From assembly GCA_011800155.1 (NCBI GenBank), contig CM022376.1:496001-560000 (forward strand): a stretch of DNA of 64,000 bases, written 5' to 3'. Position 1 is the stretch's first letter, and the number at the start of each line of letters is the position of its first letter. The notes under the pieces are model-generated. The model did no database searches. It saw only the letters and a program-made list of their open reading frames with translations, and was not told the DNA's origin. Shown one piece after another: positions 11,893-21,260 of this stretch. Source of the stretch: Flammulina velutipes. Its lineage: Eukaryota > Basidiomycota > Agaricomycetes > Agaricales > Physalacriaceae. The position numbers were made by a program, and so were the translations under genes.

Positions 11893-13166
11893 TCTCTATT
11901 CTGTCGCGTCTGTCGCGTCCTCTGGACAGCAATGCCTGCATTTGTCGCCCTGTCTTCGCTGGCCATGATATCTATGGGAAGCCTCGACGTTGACCACAGC
12001 TAACTGTCGTCGCAGGCCTAACGAGCTCTAGTACAGCTGCGAAAAAGCTTTGCTATAGCCTCTTGTTGTATGGTGCGTCTTCGTCTGTGTACTATGGGCG
12101 CTGTCCTGAATAGAACACGTAGAGATGAAGTGATTCCCGAAACCCCGACGTCGTTCGCGGTCCAACGGGCTTCACGACGACCTACAAATGATCAAACAAT
12201 CTGCCATTGCTCCCTGTCGTACGGTGCGTCTTCGTTTGTCTGAATAGCACAATCTTCTCAACAGAACAAGCAGACGTCGATGATGGGCCGTGTTTTGGTT
12301 ATCTTTTCCTCTTCATCTACCTCTCAAAGGTGCGTATGTGTCGTTGATGCATGTACTGAGGCTCACGTTGCAAGCAGGTTTATCCTCTAGGCTTTTACTT
12401 GTATCATCTCGACCCGTGGACGTCGCCGAGGACGCACATTCGTGGTTGGACAGGCTCAACAGAATGACAGCTCGCCCAGCAGTCAGTATTCGCGTGGGAA
12501 GGATAAGAATGAAAGAACGAGAAGGAGGCGAGGAGAACACTCGAAGCTTTTGTGGCTGCCAAAGGGATCGCTGATGTTTCGGCGCTGCTGCGGAAAGATT
12601 TCTTATTGCCTATGATTCGTGAGTTATATTGTCAACGTACACTTTCACCGCCATCTGACGTCGACAGGATCAACGTCGCTTGGATTGGCTCGCATCCACA
12701 GTGGCGAAGTAAATGGAGAACTCGGCGCTTTATCATAGTTAGTTGGTTGATAAAAGCATCGAACAAATTGTACGTTTCCAGTGAAACTACCACCTGAAGA
12801 ATCTTGTCATACACTTCATCCGGGCTCGAATGCCATGCTAGACACTCATCGCTGTTTAAGCAATTCACGACGTACTCCTTTTTTTCCTATCTACATCCGA
12901 GTCGGAATACCGAAGGAAGGAAGTAAAGTGGCGTACGGAGCTGTACATGGGAGAGAGCGCTCAACTCGTTTTTGACGACTCCAATCATTTGCATACTATG
13001 GTAACATTCCATCGCCAGGATCTTCGTCGCGGAGATTCTATTTATTTGAACGATCGGAGATCGACTGCCGATCAGACTGATGGATATGGGTGCTTGTGTA
13101 CTAATGTGGATCCCGGCCGGAGATCCATCAAACTCAAGGTTATTGAACATACTGCAAAATATACAA

Positions 13167-13735
13167 CTAATTGACCAGCTCCCCACCAGCGTACACGAAG
13201 TGCTCTTCCTCAAGGAAATCACCATCGTCATCCCAGTGGCTAAAGACCACCCGAGCGGTTTTACTCACCAACAGAATCTCAGGGCTCGCGCAAACCGTCT
13301 CTTTCATCGACACCGGGAATCCTAGCTCAATGTAATCCCAATTTGGCGCTTCGCTCGACCCCTGGTGTCTCAGAAAATCCAGTGTATCGTTCCCAGACGC
13401 TTCACCTGCAGTCAATGAAGAGAACTTCTCCAAATTTGTCATGATCGACACATTCGGAGCCTGCCCCACCGCACGGTAACCCGCCGTTTGTAGGCAGTAT
13501 CTCCCGGGATTGATGAAGTTGACCGACGTGACATTTCGGAGTCGCTGGAAAAACTGGTAGATAACGGGAAAGTGATCCACCCGCCCGCTCTGAGAGTATA
13601 CACTGAAACAAATGTGTGAGTGAGATGCTTTAAAATTTCTGTATGTGCTTACCTACTCGCCGAGCATAAGATTTGCTGAATGACACAATCAGAGCTGCGC
13701 CACATCTGTCGACCTGTGATATCTACTTACAGAGG
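13167..13735 (-). CDS. Partial two-exon gene, possibly the C-terminal part of an F-box-type protein
   Basis: On the minus strand, an exon from about 13717 to 13655 (MWRSSDCVIQQILCSAS) joins across an intron (GTAAGC...TTTCAG) to an exon ending at the stop at 13167 (VYSQSGRVDHFPVIYQFFQR...EEEHFVYAGGELVN). The splice restores one frame of about 170 codons. The sequence has the alternating hydrophobic/acidic look of short agaric F-box/LRR proteins, but I see no F-box. The 5' part (RC of 13740-13800, NIFHDLTARFVL) may be another exon. It could be a gene remnant; the assignment is weak. Confidence 0.3.
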
Positions 13736-13916
13736 ACGAACCGAGCTGTGAGATCATGAAAGATGTTGATCTTAATCTATACTTTGGCCTCTTGGAGAAC
13801 ACATGTCCAGCGACACGAAGGAGATTTGAAGTCAAGTTATGTACGTCGGACCTTGAAATAATTGATGTATTCGCGTCGCGCCTCGCGCGAAGGTAAATTG
13901 CCTCGCTGCAACCATC

Positions 13917-14519
13917 ATGTCAAAAACACCAGTACCACCCGTTGGAAACGATGGGATTCCTTGTGCCGTACATCGTCTATGCGTCGAAACCAGTCAATTT
14001 ACTACGTTTACTGAAGTCTTCGATGATCCCAACACAGCTTCAGCCCGAAAAGCTCTCCAGTTGGAAGATGACTCCGATGTGTTCAAGGTCGACGAGTTCT
14101 TTTGCGTCTCAAACCCTCTCACCTCCGGCCATACGTTCCATGTCGGACGCAGCACGCGCTGCTTTACTGTGTACGAGCCCGAAACTGGCACCATCCTCGA
14201 AGACACATCACACGTGCTGAGCTACGCGCGCGAGGACACAATGTACGTTCGTCTCCACGAAGGTCAGATCCCAGACGTCGTCGCTGCGGGAGATGTTCCT
14301 GGAGAATTCCATTATTGTGGGGACGACGACTTGCGACCTTCAAGCCAAAAGCACAAGCACTACCGCATTATTCTCCGTCAAGTAGGCCGATGTCTTAGCA
14401 CATTTAAATCAACCCACCAGTTTGTCACTGTTATCCTTGTTTGGGTGTCCTTGCTGGGCAATAATCCCCGCTTGTCTTCGCGTAATTGCCTTTGTTTGGC
14501 CGCGTTCGTTTTCGTTTAA
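13917..14519 (+). CDS. Hypothetical protein, acidic
   Basis: An ATG frame of about 200 codons, MSKTPVPPVGNDGIPCAVHR to CLCLAAFVFV. The body is acidic (LEDDSDVFKVDEFF, EFHYCGDDDLRP). A possible intron (GTAGGC...CACCAG, about 14382-14420) would join HYRIILRQ to FVTVILVWVSLLG, leaving a hydrophobic tail that could be a membrane anchor. No domain is recognised. It lies divergent to the partial gene ending at 13735 and upstream of a minisatellite that overlaps its 3' end. Confidence 0.45.
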   Translation: MSKTPVPPVGNDGIPCAVHRLCVETSQFTTFTEVFDDPNTASARKALQLEDDSDVFKVDEFFCVSNPLTSGHTFHVGRSTRCFTVYEPETGTILEDTSHVLSYAREDTMYVRLHEGQIPDVVAAGDVPGEFHYCGDDDLRPSSQKHKHYRIILRQVGRCLSTFKSTHQFVTVILVWVSLLGNNPRLSSRNCLCLAAFVFV

Positions 14520-14850
14520 CAAACCTTTGCATTCGTTTGAACATTCGCTGCGTCCGTTTGGAAATGTCATGTGTTCGTTCAACCAACGTCTGCCTTCGTT
14601 TCATAAATCATGAAATTCAACCGATCACTAGCTGCCTTCGTTTGAACACTGGTTGCGTTCATCTGATCAAACACTGCGTTCGTTCGATCACTGGCTGCGT
14701 TCGTTCGATCACTGGCTGCGTTCGTTCGATCACTGGCTGCGTTCGTTCGATCACTGGCTGCTATTGGCTGTATTCGTTCAATACTGCCTAATCCTTCGTT
14801 TTCTCAATCACTGTCTCCGTCCAAGTCTTCACTGCCTTCGTTTGACTGTC
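14515..14850 (+). repeat. Degenerate 21-bp minisatellite
   Basis: Four near-perfect copies of TGCGTTCGTTCGATCACTGGC lie at about 14674-14761. Diverged relatives of the same unit (TTCGTTTGAACA..., GCCTTCGTTTCA...) extend to both sides. The period is a multiple of three, so all frames stay open through the core and encode spurious heptad repeats. It sits just upstream of the integrase-core gene at 14968. Confidence 0.85.
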
Positions 14851-15594
14851 TATTACATTCACCTAGATGTTCATGATTTTCTTGAATCATTAGGGTGTCA
14901 ACGTCATACAATTCGGTGCTGCCTCAACCACCCCTATCAGGTCCACATGCAACCTTAATCTGTAACCATGACTCGTCTCTGGTGGCCAATTACCTCTGCA
15001 CTTCCTCTCCTGATTCTCCTCGTCCTGACTCTTACACAAGCCTCTGATGTCCAACATGACCTAGACGGCCATTTTCAGAACACTGTTGGGCTAGTGAGGT
15101 TAGCCTATTACCAGCTAGGACAGACTGTCGAGGCTGCTGTGCGCACGCATGTCGGGGATCGCGCCTGGATCGAGAGTCAACAGACATCAGTATCGACTAT
15201 GCTTGGTGACATGCATCAGGTGTGTAGCAATAGTATGATACACAACCGTTTACTGATGATTCCAGTATGCACAAGAGTTTGATCCAGACGAATACAACAA
15301 TATTGTCCAAGGTCTCAACAATATGCTCGACCATCTGGACGCTACTATAACACGTTCACAAGATGCCAGTCACGCTGTTCCATTAGAGGTATATCTTCTT
15401 CGCTTTTTGTATATATCTCTTCACTCAAAGCACTTTTTAGTATATGTCAACAGTTCACACAGGTCGGTGTGGTCGTCCAAGACGAGAGATAAATCCTATA
15501 GTCTTAGAAGAGGCGCTTAGACATCGAGGCCCGACACATCTAGCTTCAGTGTTTGATTGCTCCTCCAGAACCGTACGCCGTCGCGCCTTGGAAT

Positions 15595-15832
15595 TGGAAG
15601 GGTGTCGCGTAAACGACAACCAACACTAAACGGGCAAGACAGACAGGACAAAAGAATCTTCGTTGCGTGCAATACAGAGTCAGCTAGTAATACAAGAGAG
15701 AGATAAGTTATGTACCTTCGTTGCGTGCAATACAGAGTAAAGAGCGACGAAGGGGAATTGATGGATAAATAGTGGTTCGGTGGCAGTGTGGGAAAGTGTG
15801 TGTATGTAGTAAACTGGGGGACCAGGCTTACA
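15595..15832 (-). repeat. 3' LTR of the chromovirus
   Basis: 238 bp, identical by eye to 21023-21260. It contains an internal direct repeat, CTTCGTTGCGTGCAATACAG, present twice. Target copy GGAAT abuts at 15590-15594. Confidence 0.95.
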
Positions 15833-15846
15833 CCCCTCCCCCCTCT
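15833..15846 (-). promoter_or_regulatory. Polypurine tract of the chromovirus
   Basis: The minus strand reads AGAGGGGGGAGGGG immediately before the 3' LTR start TGTAAG. This is the expected primer site for plus-strand DNA synthesis. Confidence 0.85.
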
Positions 15847-16108
15847 GAAACATTCCGTTAAAAAAAATAAAAGAGTACATGCAAAAAAAAGAATCGGCTC
15901 CAGTGAGAATTGAACGCCTGAGTCCAAATCCAAAGGTGGTATGTAACGGGGTCACGTCACAGACTGCTCTTGCTTCAGTACCACGATGATCAAAATTTTG
16001 TGTTCGGCCAGATTTGGTTTGCGTCTAGGGTTAGGGTGAAGTTTGACCATGTTCGAACTGAACCCATCCAAACTGGGTGGCTGTGTGAGTCCAGATTTGG
16101 AAATGACA

Positions 16109-19100
16109 TCATTGCTGTGCAGTTTGCTCAGCTTCCCAAGCGTCCAGTGCGATAGAGTCTTTGAGTGCTGATCCAGGTTCCCATGAGTCATGTTCAACTC
16201 CATACCCGGCCCAGCGAACAAGATAGCGCATTCCACGGCCAGCGCGCTTTGAGTCTAGAATCTTCTCAACCGACCATTCCTCAATCCCATCTTCAGTGAC
16301 GACAGGACCAGGCTTAGGCAGTTCTCGTTCGGGGAACAGGGCAGGATCGTTGGGGTGGTATGGTTTGAGGAGGGAAGCGTGGAATCCAGGGAATGTGCGA
16401 CGATGGCCGGGGAGTTGGAGGGTGTATTCGGATTTTTCTGGGAAAGCCTTGACGACGGTGTAGGGACCGTCGTTCCGGGGCATGAACTTTGCTGTGTGTT
16501 TCTTTCCTGCTCGCTTGTATTCGGCTCGGCGGTTCTTGGTGGACAGCATGACCTGATCTCCTACAGTGTAGGCGATCTCTGGAGCGCGATGTTTGTTTGC
16601 GTGGAAGGCCTGGCGGATTTTGGCAGCGAGCAGATTATCTTGGGCATCCTGGACATCGGTGGCGATACGCGCAATAATGGCTTGGGCGGTGGACTCTTCC
16701 GGAGTGGCATTGGCAGGCAAGGGAGCGAGTGGGGGGATAATTCGAGGTGAGCGACCAGTTTTTAGTTGGAATCCTGAATATCCGGTTGACGCATTGACAG
16801 TGTTCATGATGGCAAAACGAGTGCGGGGTAGAGCAGCGAGCCATCCTTTTTGTTGTCTATCGACATAATATCGAAGAGCTTGATTGACCGTTTTGTTGGT
16901 GCGCTCGCTTCCGCCGTCAGTCTCGGGATGGTATGCAGTGGACATCTTCAGCTTGACGCCAGTAAGCTTGTGAAGCGCGGCCCAAACCTTGGATATGAAA
17001 AGTTTGTCTCGGTCAGAGACGAGTTGCAGCATTAGACCATTCTCGCAATACCACTCGTCAAAGAGGACCACAGCGAACTCTTCGGCAGTAATTGTGGAGG
17101 TGATAGCAGCCATGCGGATGTCTGCGCCTCCAAGGAGGTCGGTGAAGGTGACGATAGTATCCTTCCCATTCTCAACGGGGAGTGGTCCGACAAAGTCAAG
17201 ACCAACGACATCGAAGCGGTTATCTGGGACAGGAAGTGGATGAAGGGGACCAGGTGTTTTGGAGGTACGACTCTTGTTGCGTTGACAATCAGTGCATGAC
17301 GGGATATAGGCTTCCTCTAGGTCACGGCGCATGTTTGGCCAGTAGTATGATCCACGCAAGGCAGCGTAGCTTTTGTCGAACCCAAAATGACCTAGCGCAT
17401 CGTGCGCGAGACTGTATAGAAGTTCGCGGACCTTGAGAACGCGCGGGATGACGAGTCGTCGACCAACATAGAGAAGGCCTGTAGCAACATCGAACATGGC
17501 GCCTTCGGTACTGGACAGGTTGGTGAGGAGTTGTTGGCAAAATTCATCCTCGGTATAGCCTTTCTTGATACTCTCAAGGAGTTCAGTATCAGCGGTGATA
17601 ACGATGGACGTGGCGGCAGCCGTGAGGCGTTCACGTCTAGATTGGACTGGGTCTTCCCCAGTGCCAGAGCGTGCTAAACAGGCAGCGATGACGACTGGTT
17701 CTGGGATAATTGGCAGCTCGTCTGGTAAACGGGAAAGTGCGTCAGCGACAGTGTTATCCTCGCCTTTGACATAGTGGATTTCAAAGTCGAACTGGGCAAA
17801 GTGCATGGCCCAGCGAGCTTGTCGGCGAGACATATCCTGCTGTGAGGAGAAGTACTCGAGAGTGCGGTGATCGGTCATGACCTGGAAGGTGACATTTAGA
17901 AGGGAGCTACGCCACTTCTTTAGTGCTTTGACGATGGCGAGGAGTTCTTTCTCGTGCGTGGGGTAGTTTCGCTCCGCGCTGTTGAGCTGATAAGACTCAT
18001 AGGCAACGGGACGGGCAGTTTCCCAAGTCTCTCCAAAGCTGAGGACAGCTCCGGTACGGCGGTCACTGGCATCGGTGGTTACAAAGATCTGTTTGGTGGT
18101 ATCCTCGTAGTCGATTACTGTGAGGCATTCTCGACTGAGGACTAGCTTTTTGATGGCGTCAAATGCGATACGATGAGCTGGCGTCCAGGTAGGGAGTGCT
18201 TTGTTATACTCCTTGGCTGTTAACGGCGTCAAAACGGCAGTGTGTTCAGCTAGCGCTGGGAGGAAAACGGCAATGTATCGGACTAATCCAAGAAAGGAGC
18301 GGACGTCTGTGGCTGTCTTCGGAGTAGGCCAGGACATAATGCGGTCCACCTTGCGGGGATCGGCAGCGATGCCTTCCCGAGAGATGACGTGTCCGAGGAA
18401 CTCTACGCGAGTGAGGAAGAGGTCGGATTTCGTTGGATTACAAATGAGGCCAGCTTCACGGAGGGCATCTAGGACAAGCTCAACATTGCGAGTGTGTTCT
18501 TCGAGCGAGTCAGACCAGATGATGATATCATCTAGATAGACATGACAGATTTCCCCGATAAGGTGTCGAAGGGCATCTGTCATACGGCGTTGATGAGTGG
18601 CGGGAGCGTTGCACCCACCCTGTGGCATGACGACCCATTCATAGAGTCCCCAGGGTGTGCGTATAGCAGTGAGATGTATGTCATCGGGGTGTACACGGGT
18701 TTGGCTGAACGAGTTGGTCATGTCGAGTTTGGCCCAGAGTTTTCCTTTCCCGCAGTCGGCGAGGATATCGTCAACGCGGGGCAGGGGATAACGATCACGG
18801 ACAGTGTTCTTGTTGAGTTCACGATAGTCGTTGACCATGCGAGGTGGGACAGTGTGGTCGGGAACTCCATTCCGGTATTTAGGTACACAGAAGGATGGAG
18901 AGGCGTACTCCGAAGACGATGGGCGTAAACGTCCAGCTGCTAGGTGATCGTCGAGGAGGGCTTTCCAAGCTGCCTGGTTCTTCTTGGCAGCTGCGTAACC
19001 ACGACCATTGTTGACCTTGGTGGGGTCTTTGAGTCGTATGCGATGATAGATGTGGTCGGGAATATCTCCAACATCAGGGAGACGATGGGTGAAAAGATCC

Positions 19101-20983
19101 GTGTAGCGCGCCTTCATCTCTGCATCCTTTTGCTTAAGATGCGCTTCGAAGGCTAGGGTTTCCATTCGATCACGAACTTGTAGCATGACCGCAGCGGGAA
19201 GGAGAGTATGAGCGAGAGGAACTGTAAAGTCTCGTTTGGGTTTTGGTGGTTTCTTGACGACAGGTGGTGGGGGTGGTGCAGGTTTATCAGAGGCCCACTC
19301 GCGGGGAGGATATAGTGGGGGGTTCAGCAAGTCAAATCCAGTTCGCTTATCGATGGCAGTGCGGAGTTCAGCGTCAACAACGATTTTTTCTTGTAAAAGG
19401 AAGGGTAGTCCGAGGATAAGGGGAATGGTACAGTTATGAAGAACTTTCGCTCGATGAACACCCGAGGTCCAGCTCCCATCTTTCGACGACACTTGCAGCT
19501 TCACATACTCCCGCGAACCCAGCCCATGACCCGACAGCGACGCCAAATTATCCTCTTGCAAGGGTAACTGGAAACGACGTAGACCAAGCTGGGTGACCAG
19601 CTGGTCGTCAATCACTGTAGAGGGGCAACCATGGTCAATGAGTGGTTTAATGGGTATGGGGAAGTCGCGTATAGCGGGACCAGTGATAGTCATGTGAGGG
19701 ATGAGGTGGGGGACAGTGAAAGGGACGCACGAGTCATCAGACGAATCATCGACGTCCTCGATCTGGGTGGCGTAGACAGCGCCTGAGGTTTCTTTCTTGA
19801 CGATGGCAGGCCTTGCGGCCAACGCCATGTCAAGAGTGAGGGGACGATAGGTGGCAGGGTTGACACGGTTGTTTGGGGGAGGAAGACTGCGCATTGGGCA
19901 GGAGTCGCTATAGTGACCAGCATAAAAAGTGCGACAGTTGAAACATCCCTCGTGGGTAGAGAGAAGTGCGCGTTCAGCTTCGGTGAGCTTTGGAACACCT
20001 GCAGCAGTATAGCCTGTTCCGGCGCTAGGCGCGGAAGTGAGACGTTGAGCGAGCGGGGGATTGGAAATGCGAGAGAGTAGGGCAGGAGTGGCAGCAGCTT
20101 TCCGGTGGGTCCGTTCGGCACGTTGTTCGGAAACAATTCTCCTGACCTCATCTTCATCCTTGACGAGCTTCTCTTCTCGAGCCTTGACCTCCTTCATCCA
20201 GACGGAGAGGGAGTTGGCGAGAGGAGGCTCACTGCGGATACTATCACGAAGACGGGTACTCATGTGTGAGATGATATGTTGCCGAAGTCCAGCCTCGGGT
20301 AGAGCATGAGTGGAACCAGCGTTGGAGAGGGTGGCGTTGCTATCCTGAAGCGAGATGGCCCAATCCCAAAAGGGTCGCTTCCCCTGTTGGGAGAGCTGAA
20401 TGGAGTCGAGGAGTTTGACGTCCCAGTCAAAATCCAAGACCTGGTTCTGAATCTCCTTGAGAAAGGAGGGAAGACCCAAAGCGTTGATACGGGTCTTGTC
20501 GGCCCGGTACCATTGTTTCAGGATAGGTTGTTCGAGACCGTCGGTGACGTACTTGACAATGTCAGCGGCATCAATGGCGCCATGGCGCATATATTTTTCA
20601 CAGGCGTCAGAGTATTCGACGAAGACGGCAGGAGTGACCTTTCCTGCAGAGAGGATTGGACAGTCCTTGAGTTTCACCTGTTTGACGGATGCGGTTGTGG
20701 GGGTTGTGGAAGACATGGTGGGTGAGGGCAGTGGCAGTGGCAGTGGCAGTGACGGTGACGGTATGCGAGACTCTGGTGGAGAATCGGTAATGGTATCGGT
20801 GGTGGGGGACGGTGGCAGCGATGAGAGGTCTGAATCGGTGGAAACAGCAGGTGATGGGGAACGGTGACGGCGGTGGTGGGCACGGGTGACCAGTGGGGTT
20901 GGCGTTGACGGTTGTCTACGTGAGTAGGACGTGGTGACTAGTATCCAGCTGGAACCGTTCCGTAGTGGGTGATCCCAGTACAA
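16109..20983 (-). CDS. Chromovirus Gag-Pol polyprotein
   Basis: A single uninterrupted frame of 1,624 codons. In order: a Pro/Ser-rich leader; a Gag-like segment from about residue 90 (a second good start is MSSTTPTTASVK near 20717); a variant zinc knuckle CFNC...GHYSDSC near residue 350 with six rather than four residues before His; an aspartic protease motif LIDHGCPSTVI near 450 (DHG instead of D-S/T-G); reverse transcriptase with FSQTRVHPDD and YLDD near 815; RNase H (FVTTDASDRRTGAVL near 968 and TDHRTLEYF); integrase with an H...H/CTDC zinc region near 1190-1235 and D in VGLDFVGPLP, D in SDRDKLF, E in GGSERTNKTVNQ; GPYTVV near 1500; and a C-terminal chromodomain (VEKILDSK...YLVRWAGYGVEHDSWEP). 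The chromodomain identifies a chromovirus, which usually targets modified chromatin. All catalytic residues are present. Confidence 0.95.
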   Translation of the reverse strand: MYWDHPLRNGSSWILVTTSYSRRQPSTPTPLVTRAHHRRHRSPSPAVSTDSDLSSLPPSPTTDTITDSPPESRIPSPSLPLPLPLPSPTMSSTTPTTASVKQVKLKDCPILSAGKVTPAVFVEYSDACEKYMRHGAIDAADIVKYVTDGLEQPILKQWYRADKTRINALGLPSFLKEIQNQVLDFDWDVKLLDSIQLSQQGKRPFWDWAISLQDSNATLSNAGSTHALPEAGLRQHIISHMSTRLRDSIRSEPPLANSLSVWMKEVKAREEKLVKDEDEVRRIVSEQRAERTHRKAAATPALLSRISNPPLAQRLTSAPSAGTGYTAAGVPKLTEAERALLSTHEGCFNCRTFYAGHYSDSCPMRSLPPPNNRVNPATYRPLTLDMALAARPAIVKKETSGAVYATQIEDVDDSSDDSCVPFTVPHLIPHMTITGPAIRDFPIPIKPLIDHGCPSTVIDDQLVTQLGLRRFQLPLQEDNLASLSGHGLGSREYVKLQVSSKDGSWTSGVHRAKVLHNCTIPLILGLPFLLQEKIVVDAELRTAIDKRTGFDLLNPPLYPPREWASDKPAPPPPPVVKKPPKPKRDFTVPLAHTLLPAAVMLQVRDRMETLAFEAHLKQKDAEMKARYTDLFTHRLPDVGDIPDHIYHRIRLKDPTKVNNGRGYAAAKKNQAAWKALLDDHLAAGRLRPSSSEYASPSFCVPKYRNGVPDHTVPPRMVNDYRELNKNTVRDRYPLPRVDDILADCGKGKLWAKLDMTNSFSQTRVHPDDIHLTAIRTPWGLYEWVVMPQGGCNAPATHQRRMTDALRHLIGEICHVYLDDIIIWSDSLEEHTRNVELVLDALREAGLICNPTKSDLFLTRVEFLGHVISREGIAADPRKVDRIMSWPTPKTATDVRSFLGLVRYIAVFLPALAEHTAVLTPLTAKEYNKALPTWTPAHRIAFDAIKKLVLSRECLTVIDYEDTTKQIFVTTDASDRRTGAVLSFGETWETARPVAYESYQLNSAERNYPTHEKELLAIVKALKKWRSSLLNVTFQVMTDHRTLEYFSSQQDMSRRQARWAMHFAQFDFEIHYVKGEDNTVADALSRLPDELPIIPEPVVIAACLARSGTGEDPVQSRRERLTAAATSIVITADTELLESIKKGYTEDEFCQQLLTNLSSTEGAMFDVATGLLYVGRRLVIPRVLKVRELLYSLAHDALGHFGFDKSYAALRGSYYWPNMRRDLEEAYIPSCTDCQRNKSRTSKTPGPLHPLPVPDNRFDVVGLDFVGPLPVENGKDTIVTFTDLLGGADIRMAAITSTITAEEFAVVLFDEWYCENGLMLQLVSDRDKLFISKVWAALHKLTGVKLKMSTAYHPETDGGSERTNKTVNQALRYYVDRQQKGWLAALPRTRFAIMNTVNASTGYSGFQLKTGRSPRIIPPLAPLPANATPEESTAQAIIARIATDVQDAQDNLLAAKIRQAFHANKHRAPEIAYTVGDQVMLSTKNRRAEYKRAGKKHTAKFMPRNDGPYTVVKAFPEKSEYTLQLPGHRRTFPGFHASLLKPYHPNDPALFPERELPKPGPVVTEDGIEEWSVEKILDSKRAGRGMRYLVRWAGYGVEHDSWEPGSALKDSIALDAWEAEQTAQQ

Positions 20984-21022
20984 TGGCTGCCGGTACGAAG
21001 GTTGTCGGTGTCAAAAAAAAAG

Positions 21023-21260
21023 TGGAAGGGTGTCGCGTAAACGACAACCAACACTAAACGGGCAAGACAGACAGGACAAAAGAATCTTCGTTGCGTGCAA
21101 TACAGAGTCAGCTAGTAATACAAGAGAGAGATAAGTTATGTACCTTCGTTGCGTGCAATACAGAGTAAAGAGCGACGAAGGGGAATTGATGGATAAATAG
21201 TGGTTCGGTGGCAGTGTGGGAAAGTGTGTGTATGTAGTAAACTGGGGGACCAGGCTTACA
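21023..21260 (-). repeat. 5' LTR of the chromovirus
   Basis: 238 bp, identical by eye to 15595-15832. The duplicated target GGAAT follows at 21261-21265. Just inside, the minus strand runs CTTTTTTTTTGACACC; no tRNA-complementary TGG primer site is obvious, so priming may be unusual (inference). Confidence 0.95.

Larger units (their letters stand above)
7486..13166. other. Gene-poor region with local duplications
   Basis: No gene is supported. Reading frames are short, overlap on both strands and lack recognisable domains. The frames at 9941-10264 and 11330-11710 (both minus, 107 and 126 codons) are the longest and could be unspliced exons of unknown genes. Duplicated blocks lie at 8093-8152 and 9073-9150, and at 9250-9970. 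One hairpin repeat lies at 11804-11892. Confidence 0.4.
15595..21260 (-). mobile_element. Full-length Ty3 chromovirus LTR retrotransposon
   Basis: The 5,666-bp element is bounded by 238-bp direct LTRs that are identical as I read them, each running TGGAAGGG...CTTACA on the plus strand (TG...CA ends). The 5-bp target duplication GGAAT is at 15590-15594 and 21261-21265. A purine-rich tract adjoins the 3' LTR (15833-15846, read on the minus strand). The single Gag-Pol frame is open. Identical LTRs and intact coding imply a recent insertion. It lies antisense to the integrase-core gene it disrupts. Confidence 0.95.

Noticed and set aside
14500..14850. CRISPR-like array.
   Set aside because: Units are contiguous without spacers, and the sequence is eukaryotic.
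15595..15602. TGGAAGGG outside a 230-bp LTR as retained primer-site nucleotides.
   Set aside because: The same octamer adjoins the other LTR, and GGAAT target copies lie outside it, so it is simply part of 238-bp LTRs with TG...CA ends.
15885..15960. tRNA-like 3' half on the minus strand (GCGTTCAATTCTCACTGGAG followed by TTCTTTTTTTT).
   Set aside because: A T-arm-like box and a T-run are present, but there is no D-arm consensus or matching acceptor stem at the expected distance. It lies in the chromovirus 3' untranslated region.
16355..20867. Several 60-140 codon plus-strand frames inside the retroelement.
   Set aside because: They are shadows of the intact minus-strand Gag-Pol frame.
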